Shown: in pieces, positions 43,925 to 54,411 of the stretch | Position numbering within the stretch: the first letter of the stretch is position 1 | How the letters are laid out: each line of letters opens with the position of its first letter | Source: REEB76 sp049698775 | Lineage (GTDB): Bacteria > Pseudomonadota > Gammaproteobacteria > Natronospirales > REEB76 | Direction: 5' to 3' | Assembly (NCBI GenBank): GCA_049698775.1 | Contig: JBAVYM010000066.1 | Coordinates: 1 to 58,070, forward strand | DNA length: 58,070 nucleotides | The notes under the pieces: model-generated | Told to the model about the DNA's origin: nothing | Database searches by the model: none | The model's input: only the letters and a program-made list of their open reading frames with translations | Program-made: the position numbers and the translations under genes

Positions 43925-45294
43925 TCGTTCTCGATACCGCCGAAGGCGTGGCGCGCGGGCGCATGTTCGATTTCCAGATGGGGCAGGGTTTCCACCGGGC
44001 CTTTACGAATGACTTTCAACAAGTAATAGAGATAGGCCCACATCACCACGGCGTAGATGCCGATGAAGGCCAGAAACGAATACAACACCCGGTCGGGCGT
44101 CAGCGGCGACCAGGCGTCGGCGGTGCGCATCAGTCCGTACACCACCCACGGTTGGCGCCCGGTTTCCGCCGTCCACCAGCCGGCCACGGTGGCGATGAAA
44201 CCCGCCGGCGTCATCCACAGGCTCCAGCACAGAAACCAGCGGGGCAGTTCCCGGCCGCGTCTGCGCCACAACAGCCACGCGCCGGCCCAGCCGAGCGCGA
44301 GCATCAACAGGCCCAGCGCCACCATGATGCGGAACACCCAGAACACCAGCGCTACGGTGGGCCAGTCTTTCAGCGGTACCGTTTCCAGTCCGGTTACCAC
44401 GCCATGCACGCTGTGCTTGACGATCAGACTCGAGGCGTAGGGAATCTCCAGCGCGAAATCGTTGTGACGGGTTTTCTCGTTCGGCCAGGCGACGAGCACC
44501 AGCGGCGCGCCGGCCATGCTTTGCCAGCGGCCTTCGATGGCCGCGACTTTGATGGGCTGGTAGCGGTCCGCTTCCAGGCCGCTCTGATCCCCCGCTTCGA
44601 TTTGGATGGGCGCGAGTATGGCAGCAGCGATGATGGCGAATACGAAACTGCGCCGGGCGAATGCTGCATGCTGATTGCGCAACAGAAACCACGCTGACAC
44701 GCCGGCGACAAACACACTGGTGGTCAGAAACGCGGCCAGCAGCATATGGATAACACGATAGGGAAACGAGGGATTGAACACGATGTGCCACCAGTTCACA
44801 GGATAGAAAACTCCGTCGTGCAACACGGTGCCCGCCGGCGTCTGCATCCAGGAATTGGCGGAGATGATCCAGAACGCCGACATCATGGTGCCGAGCGCCA
44901 CCAGGAGGGTGGCGGTGAAATGCAGTTTCGGACCGACGCGGTTCCAGCCGAACAGCATCACGCCGAGAAACCCGGCTTCCATGAAAAACGCGGTCAGCAC
45001 CTCGTAGCTCATGAGCGGGCCGATGATGCTGCCGGCGGCGGCCGAGAAGCGGCTGAAGTTGGTGCCGAACTCGTAGGACAGCACGATGCCGGAAACCACG
45101 CCCACGCCGAAGGTGAGCGTGAAGATTTTCACCCAGAACAAATAATGACGCTTGTATTCGGGATTGCCGGTTTTCAGCCACAGCCCTTCGAGGATCGCGA
45201 GGAACACCGCCAGGCCGATGGTGAGTGTCGGGAACAGGATGTGAAAGCTGAGCGTGAAGCCGAATTGCAGGCGGGAAAGTAACAATGTGTCCAT
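43921..45294 (-). CDS. cydA: Cytochrome bd-type quinol oxidase subunit I (CydA, CIO type)
   Basis: This subunit carries hemes b558, b595 and d. The sequence has the N-terminal RLQFGFTLSFHILFPTLTIG with the conserved heme His18, the Glu of SYEVLTAFFMEAGFLGVMLFG, GRWQSMAGAP in the quinol-site region, and GWWTAETGRQPWVVYGLMRT. At 457 residues it is shorter than E. coli CydA because the Q-loop is short, the type called CioA or cyanide-insensitive. That low-affinity/insensitive behaviour is family knowledge. It is the first gene of the cydA-cydB-DUF2474 operon. Confidence 0.95.
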   Translation of the reverse strand: MDTLLLSRLQFGFTLSFHILFPTLTIGLAVFLAILEGLWLKTGNPEYKRHYLFWVKIFTLTFGVGVVSGIVLSYEFGTNFSRFSAAAGSIIGPLMSYEVLTAFFMEAGFLGVMLFGWNRVGPKLHFTATLLVALGTMMSAFWIISANSWMQTPAGTVLHDGVFYPVNWWHIVFNPSFPYRVIHMLLAAFLTTSVFVAGVSAWFLLRNQHAAFARRSFVFAIIAAAILAPIQIEAGDQSGLEADRYQPIKVAAIEGRWQSMAGAPLVLVAWPNEKTRHNDFALEIPYASSLIVKHSVHGVVTGLETVPLKDWPTVALVFWVFRIMVALGLLMLALGWAGAWLLWRRRGRELPRWFLCWSLWMTPAGFIATVAGWWTAETGRQPWVVYGLMRTADAWSPLTPDRVLYSFLAFIGIYAVVMWAYLYYLLKVIRKGPVETLPHLEIEHAPARHAFGGIENE

Positions 45295-45321
45295 GTAGCA
45301 ATCTTAAGCCATCTGGAAAGT

Positions 45322-45375
45322 GCCTTGTCTCCCCCTTACCCCAACCCTCTCCCCGCAGGGGAGAGGGGACTCAGA
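45322..45375. repeat. CCCTCTCCC/GGGAGAGG dispersed hairpin repeat, copy 2
   Basis: CAACCCTCTCCCCGCAGGGG followed by AGAGGGG forms a hairpin upstream of cydA. It belongs with the copies near 30108 and 46899. Confidence 0.75.
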
Positions 45376-45426
45376 AAAGAGCCGCCGGTGAAAGAAGAGT
45401 GAAGGGAAGTCATGCGATGAGCAGTT

Positions 45427-46836
<1,410 letters not shown>

Positions 46837-46898
46837 CGGCGTCTCCGGGAAAGGGTGAATAGTGAAAGGGTTTATCAGCCATTTCAAAAATATGGCGA

Positions 46899-47014
46899 AC
46901 CCCTCTTCCATTGGGCGAGGAGCAGAGGTGAGGGTGCGGCGAAGTCATCTGCATCCGGTTAAATCGTACCCTCACCCGTCCCGTGGGCACCCTCTCCCGG
47001 AAGGAGAGGGGTTT
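46899..47014. repeat. CCCTCTCCC/GGGAGAGG dispersed hairpin repeat, copy 3 (two units)
   Basis: A unit AACCCCTCTTCCATTGGGCG followed by AGGAGCAGAGGTGAGGGTGC and a second ACCCTCACCCGTCCCGTGGG with CACCCTCTCCCGGAAGGAGA fill the gap between the M20 gene and tatD. Confidence 0.75.
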
Positions 47015-47024
47015 TGAGATCAGT

Positions 47025-47834
47025 TCATTTTACCTGAACAGACTGCGCAGCCGGTAATTTGAAGAAGCTTTGTGCATTGGTGGTGGTTTCAGCCGCCAGT
47101 TGCGCCGTGGATTTACCTACGCACGCGGCCACCGCTTCACAAATATGCGCGAGATACATGGGTTCGTTGCGGTGCCTGTGCGGCTTGGGATCCAGATCAC
47201 GTGGCAGCAGGTAGGGCGCATCGGTTTCCAGCATGAGCCGGTCGGCGGGAATCAGCTTGACCAGTTCGCGCAAATGCGCACCGCGGCGCCCGTCGCAAAT
47301 CCAGCCGGTGATTCCGATATGGCAGTCGAGGGACAGATAATCCCGCAGCTCGATTTCAGTACCGGTAAAACAATGCACCACGGCATCCGTGATGCGGCTG
47401 CGATACTGGCGCAGGACGGCTATGAAATCCGCATGCGCGTCGCGCTGGTGCAGAAACACGGGTTTACCCGTGACCGCCGCCAGTTGCAGTTGCGCTTCAA
47501 AAACCCGGATCTGGGCATCGTGAGGCGAAAAATCCCGGAAATAATCCAGGCCGCATTCTCCGGTGGCGACCACCTCCGGTTCCACGAGCAGTTGGCGCAA
47601 CAGGTCCGGCGCCGCGGCGTCGAAGTCTTTGGCCTGATGCGGATGGGTGCCGGCGGTGCAATACAGCACGTCGGGCCATTGGCGGCAGAGTTCCAGCGCC
47701 TTGCGGCTGTGCTCGACATCGCTGCCGGTGACGATGAATTGCGCCACGCCGGCCGCCTGCGCGCGTCGGAGCACCGCTTCGCGGTCGGCGTCAAAACTGT
47801 TGTGGGTGAGATTCGCGCCGATGTCTATGAGCAT
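47025..47834 (-). CDS. tatD: TatD-family metal-dependent DNase
   Basis: The 269-residue TIM-barrel protein resembles true TatD, not YcfH or YjjV. It opens LIDIGANLTHNSFDADREAV without the H-x-H found in the paralogues, and has CTAGTHPHQAKDFDAAAP, TGECGLDYFRDFSPHDAQ, LHQRDAHADF, HCFTGTEIELRDYLSLDC, GITGWICDGRRGAHLREL and LETDAPYLLPRDLDPKP. Role: 3'-5' exonuclease in DNA repair, as shown for E. coli TatD. The gene is not near tat genes here. Confidence 0.94.
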   Translation of the reverse strand: MLIDIGANLTHNSFDADREAVLRRAQAAGVAQFIVTGSDVEHSRKALELCRQWPDVLYCTAGTHPHQAKDFDAAAPDLLRQLLVEPEVVATGECGLDYFRDFSPHDAQIRVFEAQLQLAAVTGKPVFLHQRDAHADFIAVLRQYRSRITDAVVHCFTGTEIELRDYLSLDCHIGITGWICDGRRGAHLRELVKLIPADRLMLETDAPYLLPRDLDPKPHRHRNEPMYLAHICEAVAACVGKSTAQLAAETTTNAQSFFKLPAAQSVQVK

Positions 47835-47867
47835 GCCTGGGAATTCCGATAAATTATATGGTTTTAC

Positions 47868-47981
47868 AGGAGCGGCGATCTTTGTGGAGCGGTCTCCCGG
47901 CCGCGATGGATTTTAGCAGGAGCCAAAATCGGTCCGTGACAATTTCCGATGCCGGGAATCGCGGCTGAAAGTCGCTCCCAC
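47868..47981. repeat. GTAGGAG/CTCCCAC-type repeat cluster
   Basis: ACAGGAGCGGCGATCTTTGT, TGGAGCGGTCTCCCGGCCGC, GCAGGAGCC and GGCTGAAAGTCGCTCCCAC are partial units of the family seen at 21814-21871. Confidence 0.55.
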
Positions 47982-48069
47982 AATAATACATCGCGCGTGC
48001 GGGTTATTTTTGCATTCGCAGGTTGGCGTGAGCTCAGTGAACCCCAACTGGGCTTGCAAGATTCAATGT

Positions 48070-48137
48070 CATTGCGAGCGCAGCGAAGCAATCCCGAGAT
48101 GAGATTGCTTCGGCCGCAAAGCCGGCCTCGCAATGAC
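48070..48137. repeat. CATTGCGAG...CTCGCAATGACA dispersed hairpin repeat, copy 2
   Basis: Same nested arms as 21886-21954: outer CATTGCGAG and CTCGCAATG, inner GAAGCAATC and GATTGCTTC. The unit is nearly the same length. Confidence 0.85.
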
Positions 48138-48304
48138 AGATATGAGTGAAAGCTTCGCGATGACACAAGGGAGATAACCGGCCTCGCGATGACAGGAAGA
48201 GCATGTTGAGGTTCGAAAGACCTCACCCCAACCTACTGCAAGATTATGGTGGTGTTTTGCTTGGCGAGTTGCCGGAAACGCGTATCACCATGCAGCGTGG
48301 TATA

Positions 48305-50413
48305 TCACGGGCCGGCTCCGCTAGTCGCTGCCGTAGGCGCGGCGGTGGCAGCGGTGGCCGGCTGGTCTTTGGCGTATTTCTTCAGCAACGTCTGGAAGCG
48401 CGGATCCTTGCGCAACGGATCCCAGCCCGGGTCCAGGCGCAGATCCGATACGGTCAACCCAGTCGGCACTGTCAGCAGATATGGCAATACTGCTATCGCC
48501 GGATCAGCGTCTCCAAAACGCGCCTGCAACTGCGCCAATTGCGACATGTGATAAGGTTTGCAGACCGAGCACGTCGAGTGCACCACGACATCGCGCTGCG
48601 CCTCGCGCAAGGCCGCAGCTTTGTCACCCAGGATGGCATAAGTCTGAGCGATAAATTGAGCTAGCAACACGTCGTCGGCGGGCGACTTGCGCTGACTTTC
48701 CAGTTCGCCAATCACCTGTGAAGCCAGTGCGCGCGCTTCGTCTTTGCGGCCGGCCATGTCGAGCGCGCGGGCCAAAAAACTCTGGCCGATGGCGCGGGTA
48801 AGCGCGCTGTTGGCAGGCTTTGCGATGAAGCTCTCCAGTGCGACTATTGCGGCTGGGTAATCGCGCTTTTCCATGAACTGCTGCCATCGAGTGAAAATAG
48901 TGTATGTTGAGTCGTCCGATACAGGTACCCTATCGATCAACTGCTGGGCTTCGCCGAGGTTGCCTTGCTCTTGCCAAGTGTTGGCCTTGTCCATGATTAG
49001 CCCGGGGTTGTCCGGACTCAGTACCAGCGCCCGGTCCAACATCACCCGCGCCTGTGGGAATTCGCGCATGCCGGCGTAATTGTCGGCCAGATCCCACAAC
49101 CATTCGACACTACGCGGCTCCAGTAGTGAGGCCTGCCGCAAGTGCACATTGGCCTCCTGCCACTTGCCCTGACGCTCTTCGACATCGCTCAGGCCCACCA
49201 GCACGTCGGCACTGTTGGGCAACAATTTCTGCGCCTGCATCAGTGGCGGCACGGAATCATCGAGATCGCGCAACCCAAGGTAATAGTATTTGGCTAGCAC
49301 GAGATAACCCTGGCCGAGGTCCGGCTGCAACTGCAATGCCTTGTCGACATCTTGCTTCGCGTCCGCAAGCACTGCCGGAGAACGATCAATGAAGTTGCTG
49401 TAGATGAGTATCTTCATATAGGCCAGATGCGCCCATGCCAGGGCGAATTGCGGGTCGAGTTTAACCGCCTCGGCATACAGCGCTTCCGCCTGCCGCAGTG
49501 CGCCTTTCCCCGGTGAGGGATTTTTCTCGATCACGAGGCCGCGCAGGTAGGCGTCGTAGGCGGCGGCGTTTGTAGTCGGCACATCGGCAACGCGCGCGGA
49601 TTCTGTCGGCGATAATTTGGCTTGTAACGCAGCGGCGATTTTCTGTGCCACTTCGCCTTCCACGCCGAAGATGTTGTCCAGCGTGCGCTGATAGCTCTGC
49701 GCCCAGATGTGTGCATCCGAATTGGCATCAATCAACTGCACATTGATCAGTACCTGATTGCCGGCCTTCTGCACACTGCCCTCGAGTATGGCGGCGACGC
49801 CAAGTTGTATGGCGATTGTCTTCAAATCCTCGGGGTGGCTCTTGTACATCTCGGTTGACGTCCGAGAGATTACTTTCAGATCGCCGATGTCGGCCAGCTT
49901 GGTCAGGATCAGGTCCTGCATGCCGTCGGCGAAGTAGGCGTTGGCCTTGTCAGTGCTGAGATTTTCGAACGGCAGTACAGCGATGGATTTGGCCGGGATT
50001 GTGACGGTGACAGCCGGCGCCGCCGGCTTGGCTTCGGTCTGTTCTACTGCCATGCGCGCCGCATGACGTTCGGAAAAGCGGAAGGCGTAAATCCCGGAAA
50101 CCACCACCGCTGCGATGACCACGGGCGTAATCACGGCTCCGAGTTTCCAGTGCCGCCGCTGCCAGAGCGTCTGGCTGGCAGTATCCGTGGGCTTGACCAG
50201 CAACCAGGCCAGCACGAGGACGACCGGAAAGCCCGCAATCAACACAATAATGGCGGCCGGCACCGCCGCCGACCAGCCGAAATACGGGAAGGCACGCGCC
50301 ACCACCTGGATCAGCACGGCGATGAGCGTGCCGTACCCCACCGCCACCCGATAAATATGGTGTTGCTTCAGGCGCACAAAGAAGCCCTTCGGGTTGGTCT
50401 GTATTTCTGCCAC
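48305..50413 (-). CDS. Membrane protein with FlgO-like domain and TPR array
   Basis: The 702-residue protein has three N-terminal helices (about residues 25-40, 48-72 and 92-110), then a FlgO/TolB-like domain at about 143-275 (SIAVLPFENLSTDKANAYFADGMQ then LGVAAILEGSVQKAGNQV and DAHIWAQSYQRTLDNIF). About eight to ten TPR units follow to residue 640. This layout is common in proteins where a CadC- or cyclase-type sensor domain is replaced by a membrane region; the TPR part is likely periplasmic. The function is unknown; a sensor or scaffold role is inferred. The C-terminus is a short Ala/Thr tail. It is monocistronic, with mtfA 51 bp upstream on the same strand. Confidence 0.82.
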   Translation of the reverse strand: MAEIQTNPKGFFVRLKQHHIYRVAVGYGTLIAVLIQVVARAFPYFGWSAAVPAAIIVLIAGFPVVLVLAWLLVKPTDTASQTLWQRRHWKLGAVITPVVIAAVVVSGIYAFRFSERHAARMAVEQTEAKPAAPAVTVTIPAKSIAVLPFENLSTDKANAYFADGMQDLILTKLADIGDLKVISRTSTEMYKSHPEDLKTIAIQLGVAAILEGSVQKAGNQVLINVQLIDANSDAHIWAQSYQRTLDNIFGVEGEVAQKIAAALQAKLSPTESARVADVPTTNAAAYDAYLRGLVIEKNPSPGKGALRQAEALYAEAVKLDPQFALAWAHLAYMKILIYSNFIDRSPAVLADAKQDVDKALQLQPDLGQGYLVLAKYYYLGLRDLDDSVPPLMQAQKLLPNSADVLVGLSDVEERQGKWQEANVHLRQASLLEPRSVEWLWDLADNYAGMREFPQARVMLDRALVLSPDNPGLIMDKANTWQEQGNLGEAQQLIDRVPVSDDSTYTIFTRWQQFMEKRDYPAAIVALESFIAKPANSALTRAIGQSFLARALDMAGRKDEARALASQVIGELESQRKSPADDVLLAQFIAQTYAILGDKAAALREAQRDVVVHSTCSVCKPYHMSQLAQLQARFGDADPAIAVLPYLLTVPTGLTVSDLRLDPGWDPLRKDPRFQTLLKKYAKDQPATAATAAPTAATSGAGP

Positions 50414-50464
50414 GCTGCCCCTCCGGCGCAGGATTATGCCCGATTTCGACGCGGGCGAGCGGGT

Positions 50465-51226
50465 TCAGGTTCCGGCGGGGTTCTGACGGTAAAACAGGCT
50501 CAGTTGGCGGTACAGGTCCGGCGAGAAATCCGCGAGTGCGCGCGGCTGCTCGAAGAACAGCTCGCTCGCCACGGCGAAGAACTCACCGGGGTTCTCCAGT
50601 CCGTAAGGATTGAGGGGTGCGGGTTCGCCGGATTGCCAGCGGCGTTCAAGTTCCCGGTAAGCGGAGTGGAAGGCGTCGGTCCATACGCGCGCGGGCATGT
50701 CGGCGTGCAGCGGCGGGAAACCGTTGGCATCGCCGTTCAGCATGTCGAGCTTGTGGGCAAACTCGTGGATGACGACGTTGTGACCAGGCGGCGAACCGGC
50801 CTGCATGACGGATTCCCAGGACAGGATCAGCGGGCCGTGCTGCCAGGCTTCGCCCGCCATGACGCTGCGGTTGTGATGCACCACGCCGGCCGCATCCACG
50901 CTCTGGCGTTCCGGCACGAACAGGCCGGGATACAGCACCACGCCGTGCCAGCCGCGATACCACTTCAGGCCGAGATTGAGGATCGGCAGGCAGGCATGCG
51001 CCGCGAGCAGCGCGCGCATGCCGTCATTGAGTTCCAGGCCTTGCACCGGTTCGAGGGATTTTTGCCGCAGGAACAACGTTGCGAGCACGCGCAATCGCGC
51101 TTGGCCGCTCACGCCGAGCCGGCGTGCCGGAGCGCAATGGGCGAGGGCGTGTTGCCAAGCGGCATCCAATATCGGATGACGTTTGAGAATGTAGCGCTCG
51201 CGCCATTTGCCAAGGGTTCCAATCAT
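50465..51226 (-). CDS. mtfA: Zinc-dependent peptidase MtfA
   Basis: MtfA inactivates the Mlc repressor and so affects glucose PTS expression in E. coli, and has aminopeptidase activity. The 253-residue protein shows LKWYRGWHGVVLYPGLFVP, AGEAWQHGPLILSWESV, the zinc site VIHEFAHKLDMLNGDANG (near residue 155) and LNPYGLENPGEFFAVASELFFEQP with the third ligand Glu. The start ATG at 51226 gives a normal family N-terminus. Whether Mlc exists in this organism cannot be seen here. Confidence 0.93.
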   Translation of the reverse strand: MIGTLGKWRERYILKRHPILDAAWQHALAHCAPARRLGVSGQARLRVLATLFLRQKSLEPVQGLELNDGMRALLAAHACLPILNLGLKWYRGWHGVVLYPGLFVPERQSVDAAGVVHHNRSVMAGEAWQHGPLILSWESVMQAGSPPGHNVVIHEFAHKLDMLNGDANGFPPLHADMPARVWTDAFHSAYRELERRWQSGEPAPLNPYGLENPGEFFAVASELFFEQPRALADFSPDLYRQLSLFYRQNPAGT

Positions 51227-51460
51227 GATTCACTTAATCGGGTGGTTTCCGTATCACTGGGGCCGCGGCGCGCGAAACCAAGCCGGTTTAGATGATTCAT
51301 ATTCACACCTGGGTTATGCGTAGCAAGACGATGTAGCTCGAGTATATCGGGCATCGCGCGTGGAGAGTTTTCCCGGGCCATACGGGTTATTATCTGGTGC
51401 ATAGTTGATTGTGTAGAACCGGTTACACGTGTCTGTGCAAGGGGTGAGCGGAGGTGAAAT

Positions 51461-51865
51461 ATGTCCTATGAGATGACGATCCTGGCGCTGGTCACGCTGT
51501 TTTATATATTTTCCTGGCTGCCCGCGTGGCTGGCGAAATACCAGGCCTACGGCGGCCGCTGGCTGGCGTCGAACCGTTCCACGCAAGGTTTGCCGCCGCT
51601 GTCGGAATTGGGACAGCGGGCGGTACGCGCGCACGAAAACCTCAAGGAGAATTATCCGGGCTTTGCGGTGGCGATACTTTTGCTGGCGTTCAGCGGTGGC
51701 TTTACCCAATACACGTTTAACGCGGCCCTGGTGTTTCTGGTCGCCAGGCTGGTGCACTTGCCGGCCTATATCATCGGCATCCCCTGGCTGCGCACTTTGA
51801 GCTGGCTGGCCGGGTTTTTGGCCACGCTATACCTGCTGATCATGGCCTTGGCGGCGCTGGTCTAG
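51461..51865 (+). CDS. MAPEG-family membrane protein
   Basis: The 134-residue protein has four hydrophobic helices and the MAPEG feature LGQRAVRAHENLKENYPGFA (the RxxxxHxNxxE-like glutathione-site region) after helix 1. Eukaryotic members are glutathione transferases and leukotriene synthases; in bacteria the substrate is usually unknown. The ATG follows GGAGGTGA. It is divergent from mtfA and 65 bp upstream of the vWA-FHA gene. Confidence 0.9.
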   Translation: MSYEMTILALVTLFYIFSWLPAWLAKYQAYGGRWLASNRSTQGLPPLSELGQRAVRAHENLKENYPGFAVAILLLAFSGGFTQYTFNAALVFLVARLVHLPAYIIGIPWLRTLSWLAGFLATLYLLIMALAALV

Positions 51866-51930
51866 CCTGACCTGGGCCGAAGCCAATAAAATCACAGTCA
51901 TAACCTTCAAGACAAAACGGGGAAGACCCA

Positions 51931-53175
51931 GTGATCCGGCAGAATCCGGTTCGAAAGCTGATCGCCACGCTGCTGGCTAGCGTGCTGTGCGCGTTGAGTG
52001 CGGCCGCGTGGGCCAGCCAGGACGTGGTATTACTGCTCGACAATTTCGCCGGTGGTCGCGCCAATGCGGCGCAGCGTCAAATCGTCCAGGCCGAGATGGA
52101 TTTCATTGACCATCAGAGGCCCGACACCCGCATTGCCGTGGTGGCATTTGATTCCAAACCGACGCTGTTGCTGCCGCTGACGCCCGTCAGTGCTGCCAAT
52201 CGCCCACAAATAAACAACGCATTGAATCGCCTCGATTACCGCCACGCTTCGACTGATCTCTCCAGCGGACTCGAACTGGCTCTCACTGAGATCATTGAAC
52301 ATGGAAATAGCGACGCTCAGAAGAGCATTGTGCTGGTGACCGGCGGCACCTTGAAGACCGGCAACCAGGCGATTGATCACGACAAGATGCGCTGGATCAT
52401 GCGGTCATTGGTCCCGGTTGCGGTGTTCAACCAGGTGCGTGTCTTCAGCGTGGCGCTGGCGCAGAACACGGATGACAACACGCTGCAAATGCTGGCGGAC
52501 AGAACCGGCGGCAGTTATTTCCGCGTATCGCAGCCCGCAGGGCTTGCCAGCATACTTCAGAGCATCAGCACCGGGACCGCGAGTGACGGGTTGGCCGGTG
52601 TGCCGGCTTCATCCGCAGGCAATGCAGCGCCCGCGAAGTTCGATACTCCCCTGACACAGCGTCACGAACTTCCGTCGCGCATGCACTGGCTATGGCTGGT
52701 TGTGTTATTGGCTTTGATTGCGGCCGCTATCGGTATTTATGTGGCCCGGAACATGCAGCTGGTCAGGATGCCGAAAAAACCGTTCAAACCCGACAACCTG
52801 CATGTGGAAGGACCGCGCGCCGTGCTGTATGACATCAACAACCCCAACGATATCAAGCGCGTCGAATTGGGTGAGCGCGCCACGCTGATGGGCAGGGTGG
52901 CCGGATACGATCCGGAAGTCCAATACGTCCTGGTCAAGGAGAAAACTGTGGGCCGCTGTCATGCGGTGATCGAACGGCGCGGACATTCCTTCTGGATCAT
53001 GGATCAGGGCAGCATCAACGGCACCTTTGTGAACGGCGAACGCATCACCGCGGACCGTGCCTTGAAACACGGCGACATCATCGCCATTCATCGCCATGAA
53101 TTTGAATTCATGATTCCGGAATATTTTGAATCAGACGCCACCATCGTGGGTGCGCGCGAACAGTTGGCGACCTGA
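51931..53175 (+). CDS. Transmembrane vWA-FHA domain protein
   Basis: The 414-residue protein has a signal peptide or N-terminal helix (LIATLLASVLCALSAAAWAS), an extracytoplasmic vWA domain (about 30-215), one transmembrane helix (about 252-272, LWLVVLLALIAAAIGIYVA) and a cytoplasmic FHA domain (about 300-400: GERATLMGRV, VGRCHAVIERRG, QGSINGTFVNGERI). The vWA metal site is degenerate: LLLDNFAGGRAN replaces D-x-S-x-S. FHA keeps the NGTFVNG turn, but the usual SRxHA reads GRCHA. FHA domains bind phosphothreonine, so an outside-in link to Ser/Thr phosphorylation is possible, but no kinase is nearby. The start is a GTG with a weak ribosome site. A YgjP-type peptidase follows after 10 bp. Confidence 0.86.
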   Translation: MIRQNPVRKLIATLLASVLCALSAAAWASQDVVLLLDNFAGGRANAAQRQIVQAEMDFIDHQRPDTRIAVVAFDSKPTLLLPLTPVSAANRPQINNALNRLDYRHASTDLSSGLELALTEIIEHGNSDAQKSIVLVTGGTLKTGNQAIDHDKMRWIMRSLVPVAVFNQVRVFSVALAQNTDDNTLQMLADRTGGSYFRVSQPAGLASILQSISTGTASDGLAGVPASSAGNAAPAKFDTPLTQRHELPSRMHWLWLVVLLALIAAAIGIYVARNMQLVRMPKKPFKPDNLHVEGPRAVLYDINNPNDIKRVELGERATLMGRVAGYDPEVQYVLVKEKTVGRCHAVIERRGHSFWIMDQGSINGTFVNGERITADRALKHGDIIAIHRHEFEFMIPEYFESDATIVGAREQLAT

Positions 53176-53185
53176 GAGAAACCCG

Positions 53186-53890
53186 ATGTCTGAACTCATG
53201 GCATATCACTGGCGGCGCAGTTCGCGCGCAAAACAATTGCAGGTGCGCATCACGCCCTGGCAAGGCATCGAGGTGGTGATACCCACGCGCACCAGCAAGC
53301 AACGGGTACGCTCGTTCCTGGCGAGGCAGCGGAACTGGATACGTGACACCTGGCAGCGCATGCAGGATCAGATCGTTGATTCCGATCGCGAGCTGCCGTC
53401 GGAGATGGATTTACGCACGTTGGGCGAGCATTGGCAGGTGCACTACCGCAGACGGCCGGGCGCGCAGGTGCGGATCAGCGCGCGTGGGCACGCGCTCACG
53501 GTTTATCACGCCGGTGAAGATGAAGCCGCATGTCGCGAGGCGTTGCGCCGCTGGCTGGCGCGTTACGCGCGTACGCACTTGGGCACCAAAGCGCAACGCA
53601 TGAGTGCGGCTATGGGATTTGGTTACCGGCGTTTGCAGATCCGCGGACAGAAAAGCCGCTGGGGCAGTTGTTCGTCGAATGGGACCCTGAGCCTCAATTA
53701 CAAGTTGCTGTTCCTGGAACCGGAACTGCTGCATTACTTGCTGGTTCACGAACTGTCGCACACGCGTGTACTGGATCATTCTGCGCGCTTTTGGAAACTG
53801 GTGGAACGCCACGAACCGCGCTGGCGCGAGCTGGACAAGCAACTGGGCGAAGCCTGGCGCGATGTGCCGGCGTGGGTGGAACTATCGTAA
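53186..53890 (+). CDS. YgjP-like M48-type metallopeptidase (DUF45)
   Basis: The 234-residue protein has the YgjP opening (WRRSSRAKQLQVRITPWQGI, VVIPTRTSKQRVRSFLARQR), an RGQKSRWGSCSSNGTLSLNY segment, and a zinc site VHELSHTRVLDHSARFWKLV (HExxH near residue 188 with the downstream His). Such proteins are SprT-like or WLM-type; the substrate is unknown, and related domains act in DNA-protein crosslink repair. The start at 53186 (ATG) lies 10 bp after the vWA-FHA stop, so the two form one transcript. Confidence 0.9.
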   Translation: MSELMAYHWRRSSRAKQLQVRITPWQGIEVVIPTRTSKQRVRSFLARQRNWIRDTWQRMQDQIVDSDRELPSEMDLRTLGEHWQVHYRRRPGAQVRISARGHALTVYHAGEDEAACREALRRWLARYARTHLGTKAQRMSAAMGFGYRRLQIRGQKSRWGSCSSNGTLSLNYKLLFLEPELLHYLLVHELSHTRVLDHSARFWKLVERHEPRWRELDKQLGEAWRDVPAWVELS

Positions 53891-53896
53891 CCGCCT

Positions 53897-54349
53897 TCAA
53901 TTCGAGTCCGTCCCCCGATCCTGCATGCCTATGAGCAGGCTGCAATTGAGCTTGTCCAGCAGCGACATGCTGACCGGCGTGCGCCACCAACGCGCCAGGG
54001 CGCCGCGTTCGCGGTGACCCACCACCACCAGATCAGCCTTGACACTGACGGCAAGTTTCACGATTTCCGCCACCGGATCGCCCTCGGTCAGATGGCCGCT
54101 GGCTTCCAGGCCGAAGCTTTTCAGGATGCTGACGCCCTCATCCAGGGTTTTCTGGAAATGTGAGACTTCCGCGGCCGCCAGGCCGCGAGCTTCGAAACCC
54201 TGGCCGATGGCCATGCCGGCGCTGTGCTTGATGACCGCGAGCAGATGCGTACGGGCCTTGAACTGTGCGGCCAGCTCGGCACCTTCGCGCAGCGCACGGC
54301 GACCTTCAAGGCTGCCGTCGTAAGCGAGCACGATGTTTTCATACAACAT
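53897..54349 (-). CDS. Universal stress protein (UspA family)
   Basis: The 150-residue protein shows MLYENIVLAYDGSLEGRRAL at the N-terminus, HLLAVIKHS, and VVVGHRERGALARWW near the C-terminus. The ATP-binding pattern G-2x-G-9x-G(S/T) is altered to GHRERG and lacks the last Gly-Ser, so nucleotide binding may be lost or different. The ATG at 54349 gives the standard start. It lies 62 bp after the SDR gene on the same strand. Confidence 0.9.
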   Translation of the reverse strand: MLYENIVLAYDGSLEGRRALREGAELAAQFKARTHLLAVIKHSAGMAIGQGFEARGLAAAEVSHFQKTLDEGVSILKSFGLEASGHLTEGDPVAEIVKLAVSVKADLVVVGHRERGALARWWRTPVSMSLLDKLNCSLLIGMQDRGTDSN

Positions 54350-54411
54350 GGCGTTGCCTCGTGGTGTGCGTTCCCGAACGATAACCGCGGCTGCGGCCGC
54401 AAGCGAGGCAA

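Larger units (their letters stand above)
47835..48304. other. 470-bp gap without a gene, filled with dispersed repeats
   Basis: I see no convincing coding frame. The gap contains a GTAGGAG-type repeat cluster (47868-47981), a complete CATTGCGAG hairpin (48070-48137), and two shorter decayed pieces of the latter (CTTCGCGATGACA and CTCGCGATGACA, about 48150-48192). It should also hold the tatD promoter. Confidence 0.7.

Noticed and set aside
44003..45301. Open frame of about 430 codons overlapping cydA in another frame
   Set aside because: Arg/His-rich translation without any family signature; cydA is clearly the coding frame.
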